Origin: [Leptolyngbya] sp. JSC-1
GTDB taxonomy: Bacteria; Cyanobacteriota; Cyanobacteriia; Elainellales; Elainellaceae
Length of the DNA: 64,000 nucleotides
Reading direction: 5' to 3'
NCBI GenBank assembly: GCA_000733415.1
Contig: KL662192.1
Coordinates: forward strand, 1,097,114 to 1,161,113
Shown here: positions 51,590 to 60,452 of the stretch, piece by piece
Layout: every line of letters starts with the position of its first letter
Position numbering within the stretch: the stretch's first letter is position 1
The notes under the pieces: model-generated
What the model was told of the DNA's origin: nothing
What the model saw: the letters and a program-made list of their open reading frames with translations, nothing else
Database searches by the model: none
Program-made: the position numbers and the translations under genes

Positions 51590-52726
51590 ATGTCCCAACC
51601 CAATGTTGTTTTGATTGTCGGACCCAGAGAGCGATTTAGCTCAACCCAAACCTCGCTAGAAAGCATCTACCGGGACACCGACTACCCCTTTGACCTAGTC
51701 TATGTGGATGTGTGCACACCGCCGTCGATTCGTCGGTACCTGGAAGCTCAAGCCCAGGCAAAGCAATTTAAGCTACTGCGCACCGACTACTTTGTTTCTC
51801 CCAGCCAAGCTAAAAACGTGGGGCTGCGGTATGTCCTCGATCATGCCAAGGATGTTTATAAATACGTTGTTTTTATCGAAAACGATGTCATTGTTAAACC
51901 AGGCTGGTTAACCAAGCTGGTGGAATGTGCCGAAGCAACCAATGCGGCAGTGGTGGGTCCGCTCACCTGCATCGGTCAACCGGCCCATCAGGTGATCCAT
52001 AACGCGGGTGGTAAGTCCTACATCACTACAGAAGTCAAAGACGGCCAGATTCGTCGCTATATTTATCAGAGTGCGGCGCTGACGGGTAAAGCAGTGGCCG
52101 ATGTGCCGGATAAACTGCACCGCAAAAAAACCGATTACGTTGAGTTCCACTGTATGCTGGTGCGGACCGCCATCTTTGAGAAAATTGGCCTGCTGGATGA
52201 AGGCATGTTGGCGACTCGCGAGCATATCGATTTTTGCTTCATGGTGACTCAGGCCGGAGGCAGTATCTACAGTGAACGAGAAGCGGTGATCACGACGGAT
52301 ACAATTGGCATCGAGTCGAATCAGCAGGGGCTAGTCAGCTGGTTTGGCTCCGTGCAATTGCCTGACTTTAAGTGGTTTGACTTACCCTACTTCATGGTGC
52401 GCTGGAATGACGAGTGGGACCTCGCTAGCCTGCACCATCTGCGCCAAAAATGGCAGCTTACCGAAGACGAGTATTTCAAAAAGCGCTACAAAAAAGTGGG
52501 TGCCCGCCGTCATGAGCTGCTGGTTAAACCGCTGGTGCGTCGTCTCACGTTCGGTCAAGGCAACGCTTGGGTGGAAAGTGTTTTGGTCGCCGTGGAACGC
52601 CTGGTTAATCGCTGGTTCTATTATCGGTATCTCCAACAGCGGCAGCGTGTTTTGAAGCAAACTAGTCAATCAAACCGAGAATGGAATCGAGAACCTGCAA
52701 TGGCAACGACAGAACTCTACCGGTAA
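51590..52726 (+). CDS. GT2-type glycosyltransferase, copy 1
   Basis: 378 residues. GT-A fold: VVLIVGPRERFSSTQTSLES start, VYVDVCTPPSI, AKNVGLRY, the metal-binding IENDVIVKPGWLTKL and a later LVRTAIFEKIGLLDEGM, all typical of GT2. AGAGGAGAGGAAATAGCG lies before the ATG. The C-terminal 120 residues contain DLPYFMVRW and ARRHELLVKPLV, shared with the GT2 copy at 54078, so these form a pair of paralogues. Confidence 0.87.
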   Translation: MSQPNVVLIVGPRERFSSTQTSLESIYRDTDYPFDLVYVDVCTPPSIRRYLEAQAQAKQFKLLRTDYFVSPSQAKNVGLRYVLDHAKDVYKYVVFIENDVIVKPGWLTKLVECAEATNAAVVGPLTCIGQPAHQVIHNAGGKSYITTEVKDGQIRRYIYQSAALTGKAVADVPDKLHRKKTDYVEFHCMLVRTAIFEKIGLLDEGMLATREHIDFCFMVTQAGGSIYSEREAVITTDTIGIESNQQGLVSWFGSVQLPDFKWFDLPYFMVRWNDEWDLASLHHLRQKWQLTEDEYFKKRYKKVGARRHELLVKPLVRRLTFGQGNAWVESVLVAVERLVNRWFYYRYLQQRQRVLKQTSQSNREWNREPAMATTELYR

Positions 52727-52860
52727 AGAAAAAGCATCTGCATAGAAAACGGAACAGCTAATTTGCCAATGACTATTGGGGAAATTATATACTCTGTGCA
52801 GAACTGACCAAACCAACCACGCTTGACCTAATTTCTTTTACTTACTAAAAACACGGAATC

Positions 52861-54057
52861 ATGATCAAAGTTTGCATCACGTCACTGGAATTTCCTCCTG
52901 ATGTAGGTGGAGTAGGGGAATCAGTCTATCGGATTGCTCGCATGCTGCTCGAATTGGGCTACGAGGTTCACGTCGCCGTCTTTCGGGCCATCTTCAGAAC
53001 CGAGCGCGAAAAAGCCTTGGCGGGTGAATATCAGCGGGCCGGCTGTGTCACCACAAAGCGGGATGGCATCACCGTCCATCGGTTGCATCCAGCGATTCGC
53101 TCTGAGATTGGCAAAGAACAGGACTACCTCAGCGATCTATATGACCAGTTGAGTATCCTGCATCGTCAACACCAGTATGACCTGTTCCATGCCTTTTTCA
53201 TCAACGAGATGGGCTTTTTGACCACCTTGTTAGCCAAAGAAATGGGTGCGCCCGTGATCAACAGCGTGCGGGGTGCCGATCTGCACAAGCATATCTTTAG
53301 CCCCCAGCAGCACGGACAGATCACCTGGACCCTAGCCAACTCCGACTGGACCACCTTTGTCAGCCGTGACTTGATGCAGCGCGCCAGAGTGCTGGTTCCG
53401 GAAATTGGGCCACGCTCGTCGGCTTTCTGGAACTCAATTACTCCTTTTGCCTTCGACGAGTTGCCCACACCCAGCTTAATTCATCAGCTTCGGGGCACGG
53501 TGATTGGTTCGGTGGGCAGCTTTCGCGATAAGAAGGGGGTGGAATACCTGCTGGATGCTTGCCGCCGTCTGCCAGAGTTGGACTTGACGCTGCTATTTGT
53601 TGGCAATTTTGTCGATAAGGAAAGCGGCTACTGGCAGCAGGAATTGCGGGAAAGCGGCATGGCAGATCGGGTGCTGATTACAGGAAAAATTAGCCGCTCT
53701 GAGGCACTGGCCTACCTGCCCCACATGGATATTTTTGCCATCCCCTCGATTCATGATGGCTGTCCGAATGCGCTGCTAGAGGCGATGCTGGCAGCAAGAG
53801 CCATTATCGGCACCAACGTAGATGCGATTGGCGAAATTTTAGACGATGGTGTGAATGGTTTGGTAATCAATCCATTCTCCAGTGAAGAACTAGCTGATGC
53901 TATTTATCAGTTGAGCACCCAGCCCGATCTGCGCCAACAGTTGGGTATCGCCGCCAGAAATAAGGTGCTGACGCAGCTCACGCCCGCGATTGAAAAACAA
54001 AACTGGCAGCAGGTCTATCAGCAGGCTCTAGGTGTTGCCGCGATGCAATGGAAATAG
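52861..54057 (+). CDS. GT4-type glycosyltransferase
   Basis: 398 residues. GT-B fold with the N-terminal SLEFPPDVGGVGESVYRIA loop, and the C-terminal donor site with GSVGSFRDKKGVEYLLDA, KISRSEALAYLPHMDIFAIPS and the EX7E-type stretch HDGCPNALLEAMLA. Retaining glycosyltransferases of this kind often act on lipid-linked or small acceptors. It is separated by about 135 bp from the GT2 gene before it. The next gene starts 21 bp after the stop. Confidence 0.9.
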   Translation: MIKVCITSLEFPPDVGGVGESVYRIARMLLELGYEVHVAVFRAIFRTEREKALAGEYQRAGCVTTKRDGITVHRLHPAIRSEIGKEQDYLSDLYDQLSILHRQHQYDLFHAFFINEMGFLTTLLAKEMGAPVINSVRGADLHKHIFSPQQHGQITWTLANSDWTTFVSRDLMQRARVLVPEIGPRSSAFWNSITPFAFDELPTPSLIHQLRGTVIGSVGSFRDKKGVEYLLDACRRLPELDLTLLFVGNFVDKESGYWQQELRESGMADRVLITGKISRSEALAYLPHMDIFAIPSIHDGCPNALLEAMLAARAIIGTNVDAIGEILDDGVNGLVINPFSSEELADAIYQLSTQPDLRQQLGIAARNKVLTQLTPAIEKQNWQQVYQQALGVAAMQWK

Positions 54058-54077
54058 ACTTTTGCAAGGAGGAAGAA

Positions 54078-55154
54078 ATGTCCACTCTAGAGGTCACAAC
54101 TTCAGAGGCCACAGCTCCAGAGGTTACGACTCCAGAGGTCACAATTGTTGTTGTTCCACGTGAACGATTTCAATTTGCCCAATTATCGCTAGAAAGTCTC
54201 TACGAGCATACATCTTATCCGTTTCATTTGATTTACGTAGACAACAACTCGCCGGCTAAACTGCAGCGCTATCTGCAAACAGAATCGGAACGCAAAGGGT
54301 TTCAGCTGATCCGCTCGGATCACTTTCTCTCGCCTAATCAAGCCCGCAATGTCGGCTTAAAGCAGGTACGCAGTAAGTATGTGGTGTTTGTCGATAACGA
54401 TGTGATTTTTGCACCGGGCTGGTTGGAGGCGTTGGTCAAGTGTACCGAAGAAACGGGCGCAACCGTAGTTGGCTCGTTGGTTTGTCAGTATCTGCCGGTG
54501 CATACCATTGTTCACTGTGCCGGTGGGGAATATATGCCGCCCGATGAATACGCCAAGTTCCTCAACGGTGAACCGACGGTACCGCAAACGCCTGGGGTCA
54601 AAGGCAAATGGCAAATCCACGAAAAAACCTATCACCAGAATCGCAAAGTGGCCGAGGTGCGTGACCAGCTCAAACGCCAGCCCACCGGATTCGTCGAGTT
54701 TCACGCCATGCTGGTGCGGACCGAAATTTTCGAGCAAATTGGCTGGTTGGATGAAGGCTTTTCCTGCACCAAAGAGTACCTCGATTTCTGTATGCTCGTA
54801 GCGCGGGCTGGTGGCAGCATCTACTTTGAACCCGCTTCGGTTGTCACCTTTTTGACCCATCCTCCGGCTCCAGCTCTGCATTGGTCCGATCTGCCCTACT
54901 TTATGGTGCGCTGGAGCGACGCCTGGGAACGCGAAAGCCTGCTTCACTTCCAGCAAAAATGGGATTTGGCAGAAGGCAAATATTTCAGCAAGCGGTTGAA
55001 GAAACTGGGTTGGCGCAGACGCGAAGAAATGATTCGCCCCCTTGTTGAGCCGTTTAGTTTTCTGGGAGCCAACAGCCGCAAATGGCTAGAAAAACGCCTT
55101 GTGGCGCTAGAAAAATGGCTGAATCGCCATGTGACAGCTACGCTGGTGCAGTAA
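54078..55154 (+). CDS. GT2-type glycosyltransferase, copy 2
   Basis: 358 residues from ATG at 54078, preceded by AAGGAGGAAGAA; an earlier in-frame start would overlap the GT4 gene. Residues 3-22 are an 18-bp-unit repeat coding EVTTSEATAPEVTTPEVT. The GT-A core follows: VVPRERFQFAQLSLESLYEH, YVDNNSPAKLQ, VDNDVIFAPGWLEAL and LVRTEIFEQIGWLDEGF. It is a clear paralogue of the GT2 gene at 51590, with DLPYFMVRW and RREEMIRPLVEP shared. Confidence 0.88.
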   Translation: MSTLEVTTSEATAPEVTTPEVTIVVVPRERFQFAQLSLESLYEHTSYPFHLIYVDNNSPAKLQRYLQTESERKGFQLIRSDHFLSPNQARNVGLKQVRSKYVVFVDNDVIFAPGWLEALVKCTEETGATVVGSLVCQYLPVHTIVHCAGGEYMPPDEYAKFLNGEPTVPQTPGVKGKWQIHEKTYHQNRKVAEVRDQLKRQPTGFVEFHAMLVRTEIFEQIGWLDEGFSCTKEYLDFCMLVARAGGSIYFEPASVVTFLTHPPAPALHWSDLPYFMVRWSDAWERESLLHFQQKWDLAEGKYFSKRLKKLGWRRREEMIRPLVEPFSFLGANSRKWLEKRLVALEKWLNRHVTATLVQ

Positions 55155-55194
55155 GCTCTCAGGATATCTTTGAGTAAATAATCAGGAGAACATC

Positions 55195-56160
55195 ATGCTG
55201 TATCGTCCATTTGGCAACGCAGGATTTAATGTTTCCACTATTGGGATGGGGACCTGGAATATTGGTAACCAGTGGGGTGAAATCGATCAGGAAACGGCTT
55301 TAGCTACCGTTCGCAGTGCAGTAGAGCACGGCATTAATCTATTTGATACGGCAGAGTCCTATGGTATCCCGACCGGATTGTCGGAAGAACGACTGGGCAA
55401 AGCGCTGATGGGGCTGCGCGACCGGGTACATCTGGTATCTAAGATTGGTCGCTGGGGCAGACGTACTGGGCAGATGGTGCCGATGACTACTGTGGATATG
55501 GTGCGGCTCTGTGTCCATGCTTCGCTCTACCGGCTACGAACCGATTACATTGACGTGATGCTGTGTCACGATGGCAAAATCGAAGATCCGAGCGTATATC
55601 TAGAGGGATTTGAGCGACTGAAGGAACAGGGCTTGATTCGCGCCTACGGTATTTCCACCGACAAACTTAAGGTGCTGAAGCGGTTTAATGTTCACAATAC
55701 TTGCAGCGTTGTGGAAGTGGAATACTCGTTGCTCAATCGCAAAGCCGAAGCAGAATTCTTCCCCTATTGTCAAGAACATGGCATTGCCGTGCTGGTGCGC
55801 GGTCCGCTTTACAAGGGTCTACTGTCAGGCAAATACTCGCCAGATACGGTCTTTACCGATACGGTTCGGTCCGAGTGGTATAGTGACGAGAATCGCAGCC
55901 GCAAACTAGCCGAACAGCTCGCAATCGTCGAGCGGCTCAAGAACCTGTTGCCGCCAGGAGAAGACATGGTGACCGCAGCCCTGCGGTTTGTCACCTCCCA
56001 TCCGGTGCAGCCGGTCGCGATTCCAGGAGCCAAATCCCCAGAACAGGCGGCCATGAATGCCAGAGCTGGAGACAAACTGCTAACCCCCAGAGAGCGCGAG
56101 CTACTGCTAGAGGCGATCACGCCTATTACGGCTGGAGAACCAGCGGCAATGGCTGGATAA
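55195..56160 (+). CDS. Aldo/keto reductase
   Basis: 321-residue TIM-barrel NADPH-dependent oxidoreductase. It has GMGTWNIGNQWG, HGINLFDTAESYG (catalytic Asp and Tyr), VHLVSKIGRWG (Lys) and IDVMLCHDG (His), the expected tetrad, and the C-terminal VAIPGAKSPEQAAMN for the cofactor. Its position within glycosyltransferase genes suggests it modifies a sugar or the lipid acceptor, but the substrate is not known. AGGAG precedes the ATG. Confidence 0.9.
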   Translation: MLYRPFGNAGFNVSTIGMGTWNIGNQWGEIDQETALATVRSAVEHGINLFDTAESYGIPTGLSEERLGKALMGLRDRVHLVSKIGRWGRRTGQMVPMTTVDMVRLCVHASLYRLRTDYIDVMLCHDGKIEDPSVYLEGFERLKEQGLIRAYGISTDKLKVLKRFNVHNTCSVVEVEYSLLNRKAEAEFFPYCQEHGIAVLVRGPLYKGLLSGKYSPDTVFTDTVRSEWYSDENRSRKLAEQLAIVERLKNLLPPGEDMVTAALRFVTSHPVQPVAIPGAKSPEQAAMNARAGDKLLTPRERELLLEAITPITAGEPAAMAG

Positions 56161-56207
56161 TAGAACTCCAATCGTCCTTCAACCCACTGCAATTACGAAC
56201 TAGAGCA

Positions 56208-58097
56208 ATGAAACACACTGCCAGTTTAAAAGAAACGTTGCCGGGAATGGGGCGAATCCTACGCCGGTTTGCCCCACAGATTAGCAAACAGCGGACACTG
56301 CTGTTCCTATCGTTTCTAGCGCTGCTGGCAGAAACCTTGCTGCGCTTGCTAGAACCCTGGCCGCTGAAGATTATCTTCGACTACATTCTGTTACCCGGTA
56401 CCAATCGTACGGCACTGACGTTACCGGGAATTGGTCCCGTTTCAACGCTGCTGCTATTGTCGCTGCTGACGCTGGGATCGATCGGGTTGGCAATGTTGCG
56501 CGGTGCGGCGGCCTACTCTAGTACCGCAGGCATGGCGGTAGCGGCTTCACGGGTGATGGCCGAAATCCGGGGTGACCTCTATAGCCATTTGCAGCGGCTG
56601 TCGCTGTCGTTCCACAGTCAGGCCAAGACCGGCGACCTGATTGCCCGCGTCACGCAAGATATTACCCGCCTGCGGGAAGTGACGGTGATGGCTCTCTTGC
56701 CCCTATTCGCCAGCACTCTTACCCTAGTGGGCATGATTGCCGTAATGTTCTGGCTGCACTGGGAAATGGCCGTGATTGCCATCGCCATCTTTCCCCTGTT
56801 TGTCTGGTCCATGACCCGCACAAGCCGCCAAATTCGGGAAGTCGTGCGCCGCCAGCGGAAGCGAGAAGGAGCAATGGCCGCCACCGCCGCCGAGGCAATC
56901 GGAGCGATCAAAGTGGTGCAGGCCCTGTCGCTGCAAAATCTCTTGGAGTCTACGTTCTCCAGTCACAACCGCGAAAGTTTGCAGGAAGATGCCGAAGCCC
57001 AAAAACTCAGTGCGGCCCTAGAGCGGACCATGGAAGTGCTAGTCACAGTGGGGGTGGCGCTGGTGCTATGGCGAGGCGTGCAGCTCGTGCTTGAAGGAGC
57101 AGTGACGGCAGGCGAACTGCTGGTATTCATCACCTATCTCAAGACGACCTTCAAACCGATTCGCCAGCTGGCCAAATACGCTGGCCAAATTGCCAAAGCC
57201 ACCGCTTCGGGTGAGCGGGTTATTGACGTTCTGGACCGTATTCCCGATGTGCGAGATATGCGCGGCGCCATCGAGGCTCCTGCCTTTCGGGGTGCAGTCG
57301 AGTTTCAGCAGGTGACCTTTGCCTACAACCGGCCCGATTTTGCTGACCAAAAATCAATTGAGATGAACGCCGATACCCTCTGCGATGTCAGCTTCGTGGT
57401 GCAGCCCGGTGAACATGTAGCGTTGGTCGGACCCTCCGGTAGCGGTAAATCCACTCTGGTCAGTTTGCTGTTACGCTTCTATGACCCGCTGGAAGGGCGC
57501 ATCCTGATCGACGGCCATGACCTGCGCGAATACAAAATTGACTCCCTGCGACGGCAGATCAGCATCGTCCTGCAAGACAGCATTCTGTTTGCCTCAACCG
57601 TGCGGGAAAACATCGCCTACGGCTGTCTGGGCGCGACGGATGCAGATGTAGAAGCCGCTGCCAAATTAGCCAACGCCCATGAATTTATCATCAAGTTACC
57701 CCAAGGCTACGATACGGTTCTGGGCGAACGGGGAGCCACCCTCTCCGGCGGCCAGCGGCAGCGGATTGCCATTGCCCGTGCCGCGATCCGACGCGCCCCC
57801 ATTGTCATCCTCGATGAACCAACCACCGGCCTCGACAACCACAGCGAACAGGTAGTAAACCAGGCATTGAAACGATTAACCCAAGGCTACACAACCTTCA
57901 TTATTTCCCATAACCTGCACACCGTAGAACAGGTCGATCGAATTCTCTACATAGAAGACGGCAAAGTCCTAGAACAAGGCACTCATCAAGAGCTACTTCA
58001 ACTCGGCGACAAATACGCCAAACTATACCACGCCCAATCCAAAGTCTATTCCCTCCAAAATAAACGCAATGGTGGCAATAATGTCATCGCCATCTAG
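56208..58097 (+). CDS. ABC transporter, fused membrane and ATP-binding domains (exporter half-transporter)
   Basis: 629 residues. Six membrane helices in residues 25-320 and an ATPase from about 370: Walker A GPSGSGKST (about 407-415), Q-loop in IVLQDSILFAST, signature LSGGQRQR, Walker B IVILDEP, His in IISHNLHT. Type I exporters of this form work as homodimers, often moving lipid-linked glycans or glycolipids (MsbA/PglK-like). Placement after the glycosyltransferases makes flipping of the locus product likely, by inference. Confidence 0.9.
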   Translation: MKHTASLKETLPGMGRILRRFAPQISKQRTLLFLSFLALLAETLLRLLEPWPLKIIFDYILLPGTNRTALTLPGIGPVSTLLLLSLLTLGSIGLAMLRGAAAYSSTAGMAVAASRVMAEIRGDLYSHLQRLSLSFHSQAKTGDLIARVTQDITRLREVTVMALLPLFASTLTLVGMIAVMFWLHWEMAVIAIAIFPLFVWSMTRTSRQIREVVRRQRKREGAMAATAAEAIGAIKVVQALSLQNLLESTFSSHNRESLQEDAEAQKLSAALERTMEVLVTVGVALVLWRGVQLVLEGAVTAGELLVFITYLKTTFKPIRQLAKYAGQIAKATASGERVIDVLDRIPDVRDMRGAIEAPAFRGAVEFQQVTFAYNRPDFADQKSIEMNADTLCDVSFVVQPGEHVALVGPSGSGKSTLVSLLLRFYDPLEGRILIDGHDLREYKIDSLRRQISIVLQDSILFASTVRENIAYGCLGATDADVEAAAKLANAHEFIIKLPQGYDTVLGERGATLSGGQRQRIAIARAAIRRAPIVILDEPTTGLDNHSEQVVNQALKRLTQGYTTFIISHNLHTVEQVDRILYIEDGKVLEQGTHQELLQLGDKYAKLYHAQSKVYSLQNKRNGGNNVIAI

Positions 58098-58104
58098 CTG
58101 AACT

Positions 58105-58168
58105 CACCCCTCACCCCTCACCCCTCACCCCCCACCCCTCACCCCCCACCCCTCACCCCCCACCCCTC
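58105..58168. repeat. CACCCCT heptamer array between ABC and phosphatase genes
   Basis: About eight copies of CACCCCTC or CCCCCAC-type units, the complement of the GGGGTGA class. It fills almost the whole gap between the two genes. Confidence 0.85.
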
Positions 58169-58174
58169 AGACCT

Positions 58175-59410
58175 ATGAATCCAACCAACCGGGCAACTCG
58201 CGTCATTTTAATGCGACATGGACGCAGTACCTTTAACCAACAGCAACGCTATCAAGGGAGTTCGGATGCATCAGAATTAACCGAACGGGGATGCGAAACA
58301 GCATGTCAGGTCGGCCAATGGCTGCAAGATCTGGAGATTGATGCGATCTACGTCAGCCCGTTGCGACGCGCCAAGCAAACCCTAGCGCAGATTCAGCCCT
58401 ATCTGGATCACCGCATTCCCGTTTATGTTCGCCCTCAGCTCCGAGAAATTGACCTTCCAGACTGGGAAGGACTGCCCTATGAGCAAGTAAAAACCGAATT
58501 TGCAGAGCTGTATCAAATCTGGAAGCAGCAGCCCCACAAGTTCAAGATGGGCCATCGACACGCTTCAGAGTATGAATTAGAGAAGCATTACGGGAATACT
58601 GCTGTCCTGACTGCTCCTGTCCCAACAGCTACTCAAACCGAATGTTTCCCTGTCCTCGATCTCTATCTACGCGCCGAGCAGTTTTGGCAAGACGTTCTGC
58701 CCCATCGCCCCGGTCAGACCATTTTGGTAATCAGCCACGGTGGGACAAATCATGCCCTGATTAGCACAGCGTTGGGATTATCACCGGCCCACCACCACAG
58801 CTTGCAGCAATCCAACTGCGGTATCAGTATCCTTAATGTTGCGGCTGATTTGCAAACTGCCCAACTGGAAGTCCTGAATTTGACAACCCCTCTGGGAGAA
58901 ACCTTGCCTAAACTCAAGGAATGCAAACAGGGTCTGCGGTTGTTGCTGGTGCCGTCTGATACCAATGCCACGGATGCTGCTAAACTAGCTGAATTCCTCA
59001 AAGCTGTTCCAATCGAGTTCAGCCTCGCCAGCGACCTCGATCATCCTACTGTAGATCGCCTCTTAGTCCACCATCCTAGAGCTGTGAACCTGCAGGTTTG
59101 CCGCGAACAGTTTTTGCAGGATTGGCTGGGAACCTTACGCTGGAAACCGATTACCATTTCCGATCTGACCACTGGACTAGTGGTTGCGCCCCCATCTAGC
59201 CTGCAGTTGCTCTTAGCTGAGGCGACTGGACTCCCCCTGAACCAACACCGACGGTTCCAACTCCAGCCCGGTTGCCTGTCTGTATTGCACTACCCCAGTG
59301 CTAACCAGCGCCCAGTTGTGCAGGCTATTAACTTGTCTACTGCAGGAGCTGCCGGATTAGCTGCCGCAACTCAAACTAGTGTCACTTTAGGAGGTAGGGT
59401 CAATGGCTAA
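58175..59410 (+). CDS. Histidine phosphatase (phosphoglycerate-mutase-like) with an extra C-terminal half
   Basis: 411 residues, about twice the minimum domain. The first 225 have the branch-1 phosphatase motifs: LMRHGRSTFNQQ with catalytic His, SPLRRAKQT, LREIDLPDWEG (proton donor Glu), and VISHGGTNHAL with the second His. Residues 240-400 look like a second domain of the same kind without the catalytic histidines (GLVVAPPSSLQLLLAEATGL where an active copy has 'VVxHxxxxxALL'). It may remove phosphate from a sugar or lipid intermediate. It overlaps the next gene by 8 bp. Confidence 0.85.
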   Translation: MNPTNRATRVILMRHGRSTFNQQQRYQGSSDASELTERGCETACQVGQWLQDLEIDAIYVSPLRRAKQTLAQIQPYLDHRIPVYVRPQLREIDLPDWEGLPYEQVKTEFAELYQIWKQQPHKFKMGHRHASEYELEKHYGNTAVLTAPVPTATQTECFPVLDLYLRAEQFWQDVLPHRPGQTILVISHGGTNHALISTALGLSPAHHHSLQQSNCGISILNVAADLQTAQLEVLNLTTPLGETLPKLKECKQGLRLLLVPSDTNATDAAKLAEFLKAVPIEFSLASDLDHPTVDRLLVHHPRAVNLQVCREQFLQDWLGTLRWKPITISDLTTGLVVAPPSSLQLLLAEATGLPLNQHRRFQLQPGCLSVLHYPSANQRPVVQAINLSTAGAAGLAAATQTSVTLGGRVNG

Positions 59411-60452
59411 AATTCTTGTCACGGGTGCTGCGGGCTTTATTGGGTTTCATGTCTGCCAAGTGCTGTTGCAGCAGGGTGAAACGGTTATTGGCCTCGATAA
59501 CCTGAATGACTACTATGATGTAGCCCTGAAGCAAAGCCGTCTGTTTTTGCTGAACCAGCCCAATTTTCAGTTCCATCAGCTAGATGTGGCCGATACCGAA
59601 GCGGTGATGGCTCTGTTTGCCCAGCACCAGCCAGAACGAGTGATTCATCTGGCAGCCCAGGCGGGCGTGCGCTATTCACTGCAAAATCCCCATGCCTATG
59701 TTCAAAGTAATCTGGTTGGCTTCACCAATATTCTAGAAGGGTGTCATCACGCTAATATTCGCCATTTGGTGTTTGCTTCTTCGAGTTCAGTGTATGGAGC
59801 CAACCGCACCACTCCCTTCTCGGAACACCATCCCACGGATCATCCTGTCAGTCTCTATGCGGCCAGCAAAAAATCTAACGAGCTGATGGCTCACACCTAC
59901 AGCCACCTCTACGGCATTCCCACCACCGGACTGCGATTTTTCACGGTCTATGGCCCTTGGGGGCGGCCCGACATGGCGCTGTTCTCGTTTACGGAAGCGA
60001 TTCTGCAAGGCAAGCCGATTCCGGTCTACAACTACGGCAGAATGCGACGCGATTTCACTTACATTGATGATATCGTAGACGGCATCCTGCGGGTTCTCGA
60101 ACGTCCACCCTGCCCGAATCCTGACTGGTGCGCCACCAATCCTGATCCAGCCACAAGTCACGCCCCCTACCGCATCTACAACATTGGCAATAATCAGCCG
60201 GTTGAGCTGTTGCGCTTTATCGAAGTTTTGGAAGCCAGTTTGGGACTCAAGGCTCAGAAAAACCTACTGCCGCTGCAACCCGGCGATGTGCTCGAAACCT
60301 ATGCCAACATTGACGATCTAACCCGCGACGTTGGCTTTGAACCAACCACCCCGATCGAAGTGGGCATTCCCCGCTTTGTAGACTGGTACCGCAGCTATTA
60401 CCAAATCCCGATGATTTCGGCATCACGGCTAGCCACCTCGGTAATGATCTAA
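59403..60452 (+). CDS. NAD-dependent epimerase, UDP-glucuronate 4-epimerase type
   Basis: 349-residue extended short-chain dehydrogenase. NAD site VTGAAGFIGFHV (6-17), LDNLNDYYDVALKQSRL, the catalytic SLYAASKKSNE (Tyr and Lys), and FFTVYGPWGRPDMALFSF, all of the UDP-glucuronate/UDP-galacturonate group. With UDP-glucose dehydrogenase at the other end, the locus could supply UDP-galacturonate. Ends convergent with the WYL regulator (24-bp overlap). Confidence 0.9.
   Translation: MAKILVTGAAGFIGFHVCQVLLQQGETVIGLDNLNDYYDVALKQSRLFLLNQPNFQFHQLDVADTEAVMALFAQHQPERVIHLAAQAGVRYSLQNPHAYVQSNLVGFTNILEGCHHANIRHLVFASSSSVYGANRTTPFSEHHPTDHPVSLYAASKKSNELMAHTYSHLYGIPTTGLRFFTVYGPWGRPDMALFSFTEAILQGKPIPVYNYGRMRRDFTYIDDIVDGILRVLERPPCPNPDWCATNPDPATSHAPYRIYNIGNNQPVELLRFIEVLEASLGLKAQKNLLPLQPGDVLETYANIDDLTRDVGFEPTTPIEVGIPRFVDWYRSYYQIPMISASRLATSVMI

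Noticed and set aside
54357..54956. 199-codon open frame on the minus strand inside the GT2 gene
   Set aside because: Antisense shadow of the GT2 gene copy 2.
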